DNA of 64,000 nt from Bifidobacterium sp. ESL0769 (GTDB taxonomy: Bacteria; Actinomycetota; Actinomycetes; Actinomycetales; Bifidobacteriaceae). Every line of letters begins with the position of its first letter. Position 1 is the stretch's first letter. The notes beneath the pieces are model-generated. The model did no database searches. It was not told where the DNA came from and was given only the letters and a program-made list of their open reading frames with translations. The DNA lies in assembly GCF_029395495.1 (NCBI RefSeq), contig NZ_CP113918.1, forward strand, positions 1,364,001 to 1,428,000, written 5' to 3'. The position numbers and the translations under genes were made by a program. Below are positions 10,618 through 19,784 of this stretch, one piece after another.

Positions 10618-11576
10618 GTTCCGTCCCACGTCAAGCCTCACCGGAGGCAAGAGAAGTACGCAGGAAAATCGAAACACTTTCCTCGACACTGACTCTACCC
10701 ACGGTACGCCGCGCCTTGGGGGTGCTCGAAGGAGAGCACTCATCATCACGGCTCGGCGGCAACAACGATCCGATGTCCACCAGGGACTACACCTTCGAAG
10801 ACGAGGCACGGCTTATCGATTGGAAAGCCAGCGCCAAGCAGGGGCACCCCATGGTCATCGACCGCGAACGCTTGGTGACTTCACGCGTCCATCTGCTACT
10901 CGACAACGGGCTGGAAATGGAAGGTCGAACGACCTCGGGAGAAACAGCCAGGGAGGTCGCCGGCAATGCCATGTGCATGTTCGCGGCCCTGAGCGCTCGT
11001 CGACACGACAGGATTTCGCTGGTGTTCGCCGACAGCGTGAACATCATCCGCAAACCGTTCAAAGGCGGGCTGGCCCAATTCGAAGAGGCCATCGACAACG
11101 GGATGGGCGGCGAAAAGCGACATCCTCGCAATTTCGAAGCCCTGCTCGCCTACGCCCGAACCTTGAACGACAGGGACTCGCTGGTGGTCATCGCCACCGA
11201 CGAACACGCCCTGAGCGGCGACCATCTGCACTCGCTGCGGCTTATCGCCGCGATGCACCCGTTGATGCTCATCGATGTGGCGACCCTGAACCCGTTCAGG
11301 AAAATCCCGTTCGGCCAAATCACGGACGGGTTCGACGGCCGCCGCATTCCCGCCTTCATGATCGGCGAGCAATCGGCAAATTCCGTCGACACCCATCGCA
11401 AATATTTGACCGCCCAACTGCAGGAGCATCTCAAAGCCAGCGGCACGACGCTGATACGCGCAAAATCGAGCGAGGACATGTTCTCCCAGTTCATTCATCT
11501 GGTGAGTGTGACCTTGAAGCAGACCTCGTTCGCCCGCTTTGACGCCTCCTCCGTATCGTTGGGAGGAATGGCATGA
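10614..11576 (+). CDS. DUF58 domain protein
   Basis: 320 residues, start ATG overlapping the moxR stop. It carries the DUF58 signature DYTFEDEARLIDWKASAKQG followed by an arginine-containing strand, then a VWA-like fold (HLLLDNGLEM, DSLVVIATDEHAL). DUF58 proteins are fixed partners of MoxR ATPases. No signal peptide or membrane helix was seen, so it is probably cytosolic or membrane-attached through partners. The exact substrate of the system is unknown. Confidence 0.9.
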   Translation: MSSVPRQASPEAREVRRKIETLSSTLTLPTVRRALGVLEGEHSSSRLGGNNDPMSTRDYTFEDEARLIDWKASAKQGHPMVIDRERLVTSRVHLLLDNGLEMEGRTTSGETAREVAGNAMCMFAALSARRHDRISLVFADSVNIIRKPFKGGLAQFEEAIDNGMGGEKRHPRNFEALLAYARTLNDRDSLVVIATDEHALSGDHLHSLRLIAAMHPLMLIDVATLNPFRKIPFGQITDGFDGRRIPAFMIGEQSANSVDTHRKYLTAQLQEHLKASGTTLIRAKSSEDMFSQFIHLVSVTLKQTSFARFDASSVSLGGMA

Positions 11577-12190
11577 TTCCAGCGATGCGGCAATTACCGT
11601 TATATACATACGTGAAGGCGGCAACCAGTCAAAGAACGCCCCGTTCTCTAAGCTTTCAGCATGTTCAAGTGAACACTCTCGATTTGTCCGATTACAAGCC
11701 CGAAGGGCTGATTACGGTTCCGACGGTGCTTATCGGCGCCTTCATCGTCTTCCTCGCGGCCGCAGTCATTCTGGTGATTGCGATAATCGTACTTTCAAGG
11801 CCGAAAAAGCAAGCCGGCGCGAAAGTCCACGGTGCCCACAGCGCACAGAACGACAAAATGGCGTGGCGCAGGCGCATCAACGATATAGTGGAACGCCATG
11901 CAAATGGCGAGTTGACGCGGGACGCGGCGCTACGCGACCTGGCACAAGTGGCGCGTGACTTTGCCGGGGTAAAGACCAACAAGGATATGAGCTCCTACAC
12001 CCTTGCCGACATCAATCATCTTCCTGTCTCCACTTCGGCCGATCCAGGAATGAAACTGCTGCGGCAAACAATCACCGCCCTCTATCCCCCGGAATTCGCT
12101 GACGCCGAACGCCACGAGCAGGCGCGGTCCACCAGTGTGGAGCAAGCCGCCGAATGGGTTTCGAACCTGATTGAAAGGTGGCGGAAATGA
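11573..12190 (+). CDS. Small membrane protein of the MoxR/VWA operon
   Basis: 205 residues; the ATG at 11573 overlaps the DUF58 stop (ATGA). One transmembrane helix at about 47-75, flanked by a short N-terminus and a cytosolic helical domain (about 80-205) rich in charged residues (WRRRINDIVERHANGE, LRDLAQVARDFAG, AAEWVSNLIERW). No known domain recognised; the position matches the DUF4381-like slot found in some MoxR/VWA operons. The first 35 residues are poorly conserved-looking, so a downstream start is possible. It overlaps the next gene by 4 bases. Confidence 0.8.
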   Translation: MIPAMRQLPLYTYVKAATSQRTPRSLSFQHVQVNTLDLSDYKPEGLITVPTVLIGAFIVFLAAAVILVIAIIVLSRPKKQAGAKVHGAHSAQNDKMAWRRRINDIVERHANGELTRDAALRDLAQVARDFAGVKTNKDMSSYTLADINHLPVSTSADPGMKLLRQTITALYPPEFADAERHEQARSTSVEQAAEWVSNLIERWRK

Positions 12191-13245
12191 ACCTCGAGTG
12201 GCATTGGCCTTGGGCCGCCGCAATAGCGCTCGTTGCCGCAATCGTCTGTATCATTGCCTGGCAGCTGGTCAGCGCGCGCCGTCCGAACAAGTCGCCGCAG
12301 ATTCCCGTGTTCGATTTGGATGAGGATCTCAATACCGAACACGTGGGAGAACTTTTCCGGCAATGGCGAGTGCTGGGGCGTCTGGCAGTAATCATTCTGG
12401 CGGTTTCGCTTTTGGCTTCGCTAGTGACGGTTTCAAGACCTTCCACGGTTGACGAAGCCGACGAAAGGGCTGCGAACCGCGACATCGTCCTGTGCTTGGA
12501 CGTCTCCCCTTCGATGCTTTCCTACGACCATGAGGTCCTTGCCTCCTACCAGCGGCTTATTTCCAATTTCAAGGGCGAGCGGATCGGCCTGAGCTTGTTC
12601 AACTCGACCTCCCGCACGCTTTTCCCGCTGACCGACGATTACCAGTTGGCCTCAGGACAGCTCAAATACGCCAGCGATATCTTGGGAAAAATCTCCTCAC
12701 AGGACAAGATCAACAAAACCAATGACCGCACCCTGCAGGAATTCTCCGATCTGATCGAAGGCACCCAGAACCGCAAGGACAAGACCAGTCTGATTGGCGA
12801 CGGCCTCGTGAGCTGCGCGGCGATGCTCCCCGGTTTCACATACGGCAAGACGGGTCGAACCCAAGACGAGTCCGACAAAGCCTCGATCGTGCTGGCGACC
12901 GATAACTTCTCCGGAAAATCGACCTACACGCTGGGATCAGCCCTAGACCTTACACACAAGGCAGGCATCGTGGTGGACGGTTTGTACGCCGGCCCTGCCA
13001 GTAGCGAAAACGATGACACGACCATCGAAATGCAACGTGATATCACCTCTCACGGAGGCTCGTATTTCTCCGTTCATTCCGGCAAACCGATAGAAAACCT
13101 CGTCCAAACGATCGAAAAGCGGAAAAACCGAGACGAAGAGAAGGTCCGCAAGGCGGCTTTGGTGGATGCCCCCGGCTGGTGGACTTTGGCATTGGCGCTC
13201 TTGGTGGCGCTTTGGATAGGCCTTGCTTGGAGGCTCAAACGATGA
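12187..13245 (+). CDS. VWA-domain membrane protein (BatA-like), copy 1
   Basis: 352 residues from the ATG at 12187, overlapping the previous stop; GGTGGCGG lies upstream. Two N-terminal helices (about 7-27 and 64-81) and one C-terminal helix (about 333-349) bracket a von Willebrand A domain. The MIDAS metal site is complete at its first loop: D105-x-S107-x-S109 (CLDVSPSML). The architecture matches BatA/BatB-type proteins paired with MoxR. Likely a membrane-anchored adaptor that binds its client through a metal-dependent site (family inference). Confidence 0.88.
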   Translation: MNLEWHWPWAAAIALVAAIVCIIAWQLVSARRPNKSPQIPVFDLDEDLNTEHVGELFRQWRVLGRLAVIILAVSLLASLVTVSRPSTVDEADERAANRDIVLCLDVSPSMLSYDHEVLASYQRLISNFKGERIGLSLFNSTSRTLFPLTDDYQLASGQLKYASDILGKISSQDKINKTNDRTLQEFSDLIEGTQNRKDKTSLIGDGLVSCAAMLPGFTYGKTGRTQDESDKASIVLATDNFSGKSTYTLGSALDLTHKAGIVVDGLYAGPASSENDDTTIEMQRDITSHGGSYFSVHSGKPIENLVQTIEKRKNRDEEKVRKAALVDAPGWWTLALALLVALWIGLAWRLKR

Positions 13246-14300
13246 ACCTCGACAACCTTAAGACACTGCGTTTCAACCCTGCGCTCGGTTGGCCCGCCGG
13301 CATCGCCATCGCGATTATCATGCTTGGTTTCGCGTTCGCCGTGGTCGTGGTTCACCGCCGCAGGAAAGGCGAAAGCGACGAAACCGTGTGGGCATGCGTG
13401 CGCCGTTGTGTCATTTGCGTCATCATTGCGCTTTTGGCATTGACCCCCTCCACCATTGCCAGCACCACAAGCCGCGCGGTGAACACCATCGATGTGGTCA
13501 TCGCCACTGACGTGACCGGCTCCATGGCCGTTGATGACGCCCAATACGGAACGAGCAAGACGATGACACGCCTGGATGCCGCCAAGAAAGCCATTGACGA
13601 CCTCACGTCAATCTATGACAATTCCAGCTTTGCTGCGGTGCATTTCGGTGCGAGCGCGACGTTGGACGTGCCGTTGACCCCCGATATCGGTGCCATCCGC
13701 AACTGGGCCACCGGGCTTAACACAGAACCGACCTCGGTCTCCGCGGGTTCGAACCTGGACGCACCGATCGACCCGCTGCTGGTGACGCTCAAGCAAATGC
13801 GCACTGCACATCCGCAGGATAAAATCGTACTGTATTACATATCGGATGGTGAGCAGACTTCCGCGAAACCACGACGCACCTTCTCTTCACTTCGTCAATA
13901 CCTCGACGACGCCTTCACCATCGGCGTCGGCAGCGAGAAAGGCGGCCAGATTCCCGAAGTCACAGCAGGCCCCAGCGACTCCGATGGCGACCAGCCGAGC
14001 ACGAGCAGCCAAGGGTGGGTGAAGGACCCCGCCACGGGCCAGCCCGGAATCTCAAGGATGGACAAGAAGAACCTGATCGCAATCGCCGACGAGATGAGCG
14101 GAAAATGCATCCTGCTCGATGCCACGCACAAGCTCGACAAATCTTCCGTGACCTCGCTTTCCAAGCATTTCAGGACCGTGGAAACGCCGAAACGCCGTGA
14201 ACGCGTGATGCCCGTGGTCTGGCCCCTTTACATAGCCCTGGCAGCACTGTTGACGATGGAGATGGGCAGCTGGTTGGCGAATTCAAGGAGACTGCTGTGA
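13242..14300 (+). CDS. VWA-domain membrane protein (BatA-like), copy 2
   Basis: 352 residues from the ATG at 13242 (ATGA overlap with copy 1). Helices at about 18-38 and 52-72, a VWA domain from about 84 to 300, and a C-terminal helix at about 325-345. The MIDAS loop reads D90-x-T92-x-S94 (IATDVTGSMAVDD), i.e. Thr in place of the first Ser; the hydroxyl is kept. A Ser/Asp/Gly-rich insert (about 245-268) lies in the domain. Same length and topology as copy 1, so probably an ancient duplication giving a BatA/BatB-like pair. Confidence 0.88.
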   Translation: MNLDNLKTLRFNPALGWPAGIAIAIIMLGFAFAVVVVHRRRKGESDETVWACVRRCVICVIIALLALTPSTIASTTSRAVNTIDVVIATDVTGSMAVDDAQYGTSKTMTRLDAAKKAIDDLTSIYDNSSFAAVHFGASATLDVPLTPDIGAIRNWATGLNTEPTSVSAGSNLDAPIDPLLVTLKQMRTAHPQDKIVLYYISDGEQTSAKPRRTFSSLRQYLDDAFTIGVGSEKGGQIPEVTAGPSDSDGDQPSTSSQGWVKDPATGQPGISRMDKKNLIAIADEMSGKCILLDATHKLDKSSVTSLSKHFRTVETPKRRERVMPVVWPLYIALAALLTMEMGSWLANSRRLL

Positions 14301-15001
14301 AGAAGAACAAAAACAAGAACAAGAACGAAACCCACTCTGCTTCCACGCCTCCAGCCGCGCCAACGCCAGCCCTAGCGTCCAAAACGCTTCAAAAAAGCAC
14401 AAAACGTCGCAAGGCAGGCGCCACCAAGGCAAGGCCGCAAGCGCAAGGCAAGAAGCATCAGGCGATAGCGTCTTTGCCTGTACGAATCGTCATGGGAGTC
14501 ATAGCGGTCGTCTTTCTCGCCGTCGCCGGGGCGCTGCTGGCGAACATAACCGCCATCGATACCTATAACCAGGCCACGGCATCGCTCAACGCCAGCATCG
14601 AATACTCCAAGAAACCCGATGCCGATCCGCAACGGGTCAAGGCACAGCTCGACCAGGCCAACGCCCAGTTCGATCAGGCCCGACGCATGGGTGTTCTGCT
14701 TACGCCCAGCACGAAGGAACTCATCAACGTCAACAGCGACATTTCCGGTAAGCTCACCACTTCGACCGATCACAAGATAGCCGCGGCCAACGGCAATGGG
14801 AACGGAACAAGCGGTAAAGGGGCCAATGGCAAGGGCTCGAAATCCCCGAATTCCGGCAACGCCGGCAGCCAAGGGCTGACCGACGAGCAGCGCAAACAGG
14901 TCGAAGAAACCCTCAAGGCCAATCAACCGAATGGCCCGGTCAACGGCGACAATAAAACCCCGACCAAAAGCGATGACAGCTCCAGCGTCAAGCCTTGGTG
15001 A
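14297..15001 (+). CDS. Membrane protein with basic N-terminus, end of MoxR operon
   Basis: 234 residues; GTG start overlapping the previous stop (GTGA). The N-terminus (1-60) is extremely Lys/Asn/Ala-rich. One transmembrane helix at about 62-84 is followed by an outside part with a helical segment (about 90-150, KAQLDQANAQFDQARRMG) that could be one or two TPR-like helices, then a Gly/Asn-rich linker and a short Lys/Asp tail. In BatABC-type operons this slot is often a TPR protein (BatC); that assignment is tentative. Last of six overlapping genes. Confidence 0.75.
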   Translation: MKKNKNKNKNETHSASTPPAAPTPALASKTLQKSTKRRKAGATKARPQAQGKKHQAIASLPVRIVMGVIAVVFLAVAGALLANITAIDTYNQATASLNASIEYSKKPDADPQRVKAQLDQANAQFDQARRMGVLLTPSTKELINVNSDISGKLTTSTDHKIAAANGNGNGTSGKGANGKGSKSPNSGNAGSQGLTDEQRKQVEETLKANQPNGPVNGDNKTPTKSDDSSSVKPW

Positions 15002-15044
15002 AAACGCGCCGGTCAGACAACGGGTTGCGCTAAGGTAAAGGCTT

Positions 15045-16490
15045 ATGCAGCTTACCCAGATTTCACCGGCAATCGCGTTGACTTCATTGGACGGACGGTA
15101 TCACAAACAGACCGCCCCACTCGTGGAATATCTGAGCGAACCGGCATTGAACCGCGAACGCATCACCGTCGAAATCGAATGGATGATTCTTCTGGCCAAC
15201 GGCTTTGCGAGGAACGGCAATAGGCCAGTGCTCAAAGGCGTCAAACCGCTCACGAACGCTGAAATCAAATATCTGCGTGATATTCCCGAAGATTTCGGCG
15301 CCGAGGGCATCGCCCGCCACGCGGCCTATGAAGCCAAGACCCATCACGACGTCAAGGCCGTCGAATACTACATCGACGACGAACTCGACCGCGCGCCAAG
15401 CGTACTCGGGGCCGACACGCAACTGCCCAATCTCAAGACCTTGGTGCATTTCGCCTGCACTTCCGAAGACATCAACAACCTGGCCAATGCCCGTTGCATC
15501 AAAAAGGCCGTCACGCAAGTCTGGCTTCCCAAAGCCCAGGAACTGACGGATTTCCTCGCCTCGAAAGCCGAGGAATTCAAGGACCTCCCGATGCTCGCGC
15601 TGACCCACGGCCAGCCCGCCACACCCACGACCTTGGGCAAGGAACTGGCAGTATTCGTTCATCGGCTTCGCCGTCAACTGAAACATATCGACGAACAGGA
15701 ATACCTCGGCAAGATCAACGGGGCGACCGGCACGTTCGGTGCGCACACTGTCGCCTGCCCTAATGCCGATTGGATCGCGATTTCGCGTGAATTCGTCATC
15801 AACCGTATGGGCCTGACTTGGAACCCGCTAACCACGCAGATCGAAAGCCACGACTGGCAGGCCGAACTTTACGGCACCATCAGCCACATCAACCGCATCC
15901 TGCACAACCTCGCGGTGGATATCTGGATGTATATCTCCCGCGGCGTCTTCGCCCAGGTGCCCGTCAAGGGCGCGACCGGCTCGTCGACCATGCCCCACAA
16001 GGTCAACCCGATTCGTTTCGAGAACGCCGAAGCGAACCTTGAGCTTTCTTGTTCATTCCTCGACACGCTTTCCAATACCTTGGTCGAAAGCCGCTGGCAG
16101 CGCGATCTGACCGATTCCACCACCCAACGCAACGTCGGCGCGGCGCTCGGCTATTCGCTGCTGGCGCTCGACAACCTGCTCGGCGGCCTCAAATCCATCC
16201 ATCCGAACTTTGAGGTCATCGCCCGTGAACTCGACGAAAACTGGGAAGTGCTGGGCGAACCCATCCAAACGGCCATGCGCGCCCAGGAATTCGCCGGACG
16301 AGAAGGCATGGAACGGCCGTACGAAAAAGTCAAGGAGCTCATGCGCGGCAAGAGCATTTCCAAGGGCGATATCGAAACGTTCATCGATTCATTGGACTTC
16401 GACGAGGAGACCGCAGCCCGCCTGAAGTCGCTTACACCGCAGACCTACACCGGTCTAGCGGCACAACTGGTAGGCTTTGACGGGCAATGA
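15045..16490 (+). CDS. purB: Adenylosuccinate lyase
   Basis: 481 residues. Fumarase/aspartase-superfamily enzyme that cleaves SAICAR to AICAR and adenylosuccinate to AMP in purine synthesis. Visible motifs: TSLDGRYHKQ at the N-terminus, CTSEDINNLANA, THGQPATPTTLGKELA, and the family signature GSSTMPHKVNPIRFENAE. Length and the TSEDINNL form fit the E. coli-like PurB subclass. Its stop overlaps the start of the next gene by 4 bases, so that membrane protein is co-translated. Confidence 0.97.
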   Translation: MQLTQISPAIALTSLDGRYHKQTAPLVEYLSEPALNRERITVEIEWMILLANGFARNGNRPVLKGVKPLTNAEIKYLRDIPEDFGAEGIARHAAYEAKTHHDVKAVEYYIDDELDRAPSVLGADTQLPNLKTLVHFACTSEDINNLANARCIKKAVTQVWLPKAQELTDFLASKAEEFKDLPMLALTHGQPATPTTLGKELAVFVHRLRRQLKHIDEQEYLGKINGATGTFGAHTVACPNADWIAISREFVINRMGLTWNPLTTQIESHDWQAELYGTISHINRILHNLAVDIWMYISRGVFAQVPVKGATGSSTMPHKVNPIRFENAEANLELSCSFLDTLSNTLVESRWQRDLTDSTTQRNVGAALGYSLLALDNLLGGLKSIHPNFEVIARELDENWEVLGEPIQTAMRAQEFAGREGMERPYEKVKELMRGKSISKGDIETFIDSLDFDEETAARLKSLTPQTYTGLAAQLVGFDGQ

Positions 16491-19045
16491 GCAGCAAAAC
16501 GCCCTCTTCGTCACTTTCAGAGGGACCTTCCTCGCAAGCTTCAGCTTCGGATTCGTTGCCGGAATCATCAGACCTGATGCCTGATTTGACGCCGGATTCA
16601 CTCAAGCCGGATAATCAGGCTACGTCAGAGGCACCAAAACAGCGTTCGGCGGTCGATATCGACGACGTCGCCCCCCAACGCGCCCACAACGCCAACGATC
16701 TGCTCCATGCCGTAGGTGCCTTGATATTGGCGGTCGTCGTCATCGTTTTCGCCACCTATCTGCATGGCATCACCACCGGCGTCGAACACGACGCCAAAAC
16801 CGCCGGCCAGGCCTTCACCTGGCTGATGGATCTGCCGGTTTCCATTCTTCAGCAGTTTCTGAGCTTTGCCATCATCATCAGTGTGCTGATCCATCTGCTC
16901 ATCAACAGGGAATGGTTCCAGTCCGCGGTTTCGGTGGTGGCGCTCTTCTGCGGATATGCCGTTATCCTGGTCCTTTCCTTCGTCCTGGCCCATCTGGGCG
17001 TTCCCGCGCTGATGGATGCCCTGCAATCCAGCGAAGGCGCGGGGCCGGCGATGCTCCCCGACTTCTACGCGGGCATCGGGGCGTTCCTGACCGTAGCCGG
17101 ACCGAAACGTTCCCGTTCCTCGGTGAAATGGGGTTGGAACACGCTATTCATCGCGGCCGCGGTTTTCGTCATCGTCTCATGGCATTCGGTGGCCGGCACC
17201 ATCGTCTCCTTTGCTGTGGGACGGGTCATCGGGCTAACTTTGCGCTTTGCGATGGGAACCAGAACTCAAGGGCTCTGGGGGTCGGGAATCGTTCAAGCGG
17301 TGGGCAACATAGGGCTCAAATTGACCGAACTGCATCGGCGCGAAGATGACGACGAAACCGGAGCCCTCAAATCCAGACTTGACGACGATCTCATCGAAAA
17401 CTCACGTATCTACGACGCCAAAGACGAACGAGGCAAACGCTATATCATCTCCGTACTGGATTCCCTGCCTCATGCCGCCGGTTACTTGAACCAGCTATGG
17501 CAAGGCCTGCGGTTCACCGGAGTGGCCATCCGCCGCGACCGTTCGGCAAGCGATGCCATCCATCATCATTTCTCGATGCTGTTGGGGCTCAAATCCTGCG
17601 GTCTGACGACACCCATCCCATACGGGGTGATGGACAGCGAGGAATCCTCGCTACTGGTGCTCGACGTCACCGACAACCCAAGTCCCGTCGACCTCAGCAA
17701 CCTCACCGAAGACGAAATGGTCGATTATATGGACTATCTCGCCAAAGCGAACAGCAGAGGCTACACCCACCGACGTATTACACCAGACACACTGGCCCAA
17801 ATCCACGGCGAGCACGTCATCGTCGGTTGGCAGAACGGTGATTACGCCAGCGGCAGCACCAATATCGCGATGGACAAGGTGCAGCTGCTGGTCTTGCTTG
17901 CAACATTGACCGACCCACAACTGGCCATTGAATCGGCACTGAAAGTATGGGACCGTCAGACGTTGATTTCCTTGGCGCCGTTCATCCAAAAAGTCGCCAT
18001 CCCCTCGGCCACCAGGAATCTTCCCAGCTGGACCAAGCAACTGCTCGGCGAAGTGCGTGAAGGTCTCAATGCGCTTGATCCGCGCGACGAGGTCGAGGCC
18101 TCGGAACCGGTGACGCTGGCCCGTTTCAATGTCAAATCGTTCCTCTCCATCACCCTGCTCATCATCGCCGTCGCCGTCATCTTCACTCAACTGAGGCCCA
18201 ATGAGGTCATCGCCGCCGTGCGTCACGCCAACCTCGGCTGGGCGCTGGTCTGTCTGCTGCTTTCGATGCTTGCTTGGGTCGGCTCGTCCATCACCCTTGG
18301 CTCGTTCATGGACAGTGACAGGCGTCACCCCTTTGACCTCTTCTGCTCGCAGGCTGCTTCCGGCTTCACCGCCGTCTCGATGCCTGCAGGCGTTGGACCG
18401 GCGTTCGTCAACCTCCAGTACCTGCGCAAAAGCGGTTACAAGAACACCGCAGCCACTGCCATCATGTCCGTAACATGGGCGGTACAAGGTCTGACGACCA
18501 TCGTGCTACTGCTGATCATGGGCCTGTTCACCGGGCGCAACATGCTTTCCGGCATGGTGCCGACCAACACGCTGGTTGTCGTAATCGGCGCCATCGTGCT
18601 TGTGCTGTGCCTGTGCATGGCCATCACCCCGATCCGACGCCTGATTGTCGACAAATATCTGCCGATGCTTCTCTCCTACGCCCATCAATTGGTCGAAGTC
18701 CTCTCCCAACCGCAAAAACTTGCCAGTGGCATTTTCGGGGCGCTGATTCTCAACATCGCCACCGGCCTCGGGTTCTGGGCGGCGTTAATGGCTTTCGGCA
18801 CCTCCTCGAATCCGTTGGAGACCATTTTCGTTTTCCTTTTGGCCAATACCCTGGGCAGCGCAGCGCCCACCCCGGGCGGCTTGGGTGCCGTCGAGGCCGC
18901 GCTTACTTTCGCCTTCACCTCGATCGGCGTGCCACCAGCGGTGGCATTGAGCGCCACGCTGCTGTATCGTGTCGGTTTCTACTGGCTGCGTATCCCGATT
19001 GGCTTCCTCGCAATGAAACGGCTCGACCATCGCAATCTGCTCTAA
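16487..19045 (+). CDS. Flippase-like/LPG-synthase TM protein with degenerate kinase-like domain
   Basis: 852 residues. Residues 1-70 are disordered (Ser/Pro/Asp). About five helices follow (74-92, 115-138, 146-168, 186-204, 218-250). A cytosolic domain (about 290-490) has an RIO/APH-like kinase look (YIISVLDSLPHAAGYLNQLW, LLVLDVTDNPSPVDL, MVDYMDYLAKANSRGYTHRR). The catalytic HRD/HGD-type Asp and the metal Asp are not evident (THRRITPDTLAQI, HVIVGWQNGD). The C-terminal half (about 550-852) is a UPF0104/lysylphosphatidylglycerol-synthase-type membrane domain with GxGPAFVNLQYLRKSG and TPGGLGAVEAAL. No GNAT-like transferase domain. Possible lipid flippase; unproven. Confidence 0.85.
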   Translation: MSSKTPSSSLSEGPSSQASASDSLPESSDLMPDLTPDSLKPDNQATSEAPKQRSAVDIDDVAPQRAHNANDLLHAVGALILAVVVIVFATYLHGITTGVEHDAKTAGQAFTWLMDLPVSILQQFLSFAIIISVLIHLLINREWFQSAVSVVALFCGYAVILVLSFVLAHLGVPALMDALQSSEGAGPAMLPDFYAGIGAFLTVAGPKRSRSSVKWGWNTLFIAAAVFVIVSWHSVAGTIVSFAVGRVIGLTLRFAMGTRTQGLWGSGIVQAVGNIGLKLTELHRREDDDETGALKSRLDDDLIENSRIYDAKDERGKRYIISVLDSLPHAAGYLNQLWQGLRFTGVAIRRDRSASDAIHHHFSMLLGLKSCGLTTPIPYGVMDSEESSLLVLDVTDNPSPVDLSNLTEDEMVDYMDYLAKANSRGYTHRRITPDTLAQIHGEHVIVGWQNGDYASGSTNIAMDKVQLLVLLATLTDPQLAIESALKVWDRQTLISLAPFIQKVAIPSATRNLPSWTKQLLGEVREGLNALDPRDEVEASEPVTLARFNVKSFLSITLLIIAVAVIFTQLRPNEVIAAVRHANLGWALVCLLLSMLAWVGSSITLGSFMDSDRRHPFDLFCSQAASGFTAVSMPAGVGPAFVNLQYLRKSGYKNTAATAIMSVTWAVQGLTTIVLLLIMGLFTGRNMLSGMVPTNTLVVVIGAIVLVLCLCMAITPIRRLIVDKYLPMLLSYAHQLVEVLSQPQKLASGIFGALILNIATGLGFWAALMAFGTSSNPLETIFVFLLANTLGSAAPTPGGLGAVEAALTFAFTSIGVPPAVALSATLLYRVGFYWLRIPIGFLAMKRLDHRNLL

Positions 19046-19325
19046 GACCGCTTTGGATTACTTTGAAACCTACGGAATAATTTTCGCTATCATTTTGGAA
19101 ACGGAAGCCTATAGGCGCAATATCACTGGAAAACAGGGGCGCAGGCACGTTCGGAATGATTTTTTATCGAAATACACTAAAAAATGCCCTTGTAAGACCT
19201 AAATCTTTACAAATCGGCGAAAAAAGTGCCGTAATCCGCAGTATTTGGCGAGACTTTGGGCTAGAATGTACAACTGAAACGTGGCTTTCACCAAACAGAA
19301 AGCCCCTAATCAAGAAGGATTCTTC

Positions 19326-19610
19326 ATGGCATACAACAAGTCTGATCTCGTTTCGAAGATTGCACAGAAGTCCAACCTGACCAAGGCCCAGGCCGAAGCG
19401 GCCGTCAACGCCTTCCAGGATGTGTTCGTCGAGGCAATGCAGTCCGGCGAAGGCCTGAAGCTCACCGGTCTCTTCTCCGCAGAACGCGTCCGTCGTGCCG
19501 CTCGCACCGGCCGCAACCCGCGCACCGGCGAAACGATCAAGATTCCGGCATCCTACGGTGTCCGCATCTCCGCTGGCAGCCTCCTTAAGAAGGCCGTTGC
19601 CTCCAAGTGA
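19326..19610 (+). CDS. hup: DNA-binding protein HU
   Basis: 94 residues from the ATG at 19326 (AAGGATTC upstream); an earlier start at 19281 would add 15 non-family residues. A complete HU/IHF fold: dimerisation helices (KSDLVSKIAQKSNLTKAQAEAAVNAF) and the DNA-binding arm with the GRNPRTGETIKIPAS signature. A nucleoid protein that bends and compacts DNA. The 280-base gap upstream has no gene; TAGAAT near 19262 may be the -10 of its promoter (weak evidence). An intrinsic terminator follows. Confidence 0.97.
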   Translation: MAYNKSDLVSKIAQKSNLTKAQAEAAVNAFQDVFVEAMQSGEGLKLTGLFSAERVRRAARTGRNPRTGETIKIPASYGVRISAGSLLKKAVASK

Positions 19611-19638
19611 GACAATCATAGGATCATCTGATCTTCCA

Positions 19639-19671
19639 AACCTCCGATTGACTTTTGACCGGAGGTTTTTT
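19639..19671 (+). terminator. Terminator of hup
   Basis: Inverted repeat AACCTCCG / CGGAGGTT with a 13-base loop and a following T-run (GGTTTTTT), 29 bases after the HU stop. Confidence 0.88.
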
Positions 19672-19784
19672 CATGCGCTTTTGTGAGATTTCCATATGTT
19701 TTTCATGCAGTCTCGGGCATGTTGAAGGTTATAAAGCCTACGGGATAGTATGTAAACGGCGAAAACGAAAACAGGCAGGTAGAT

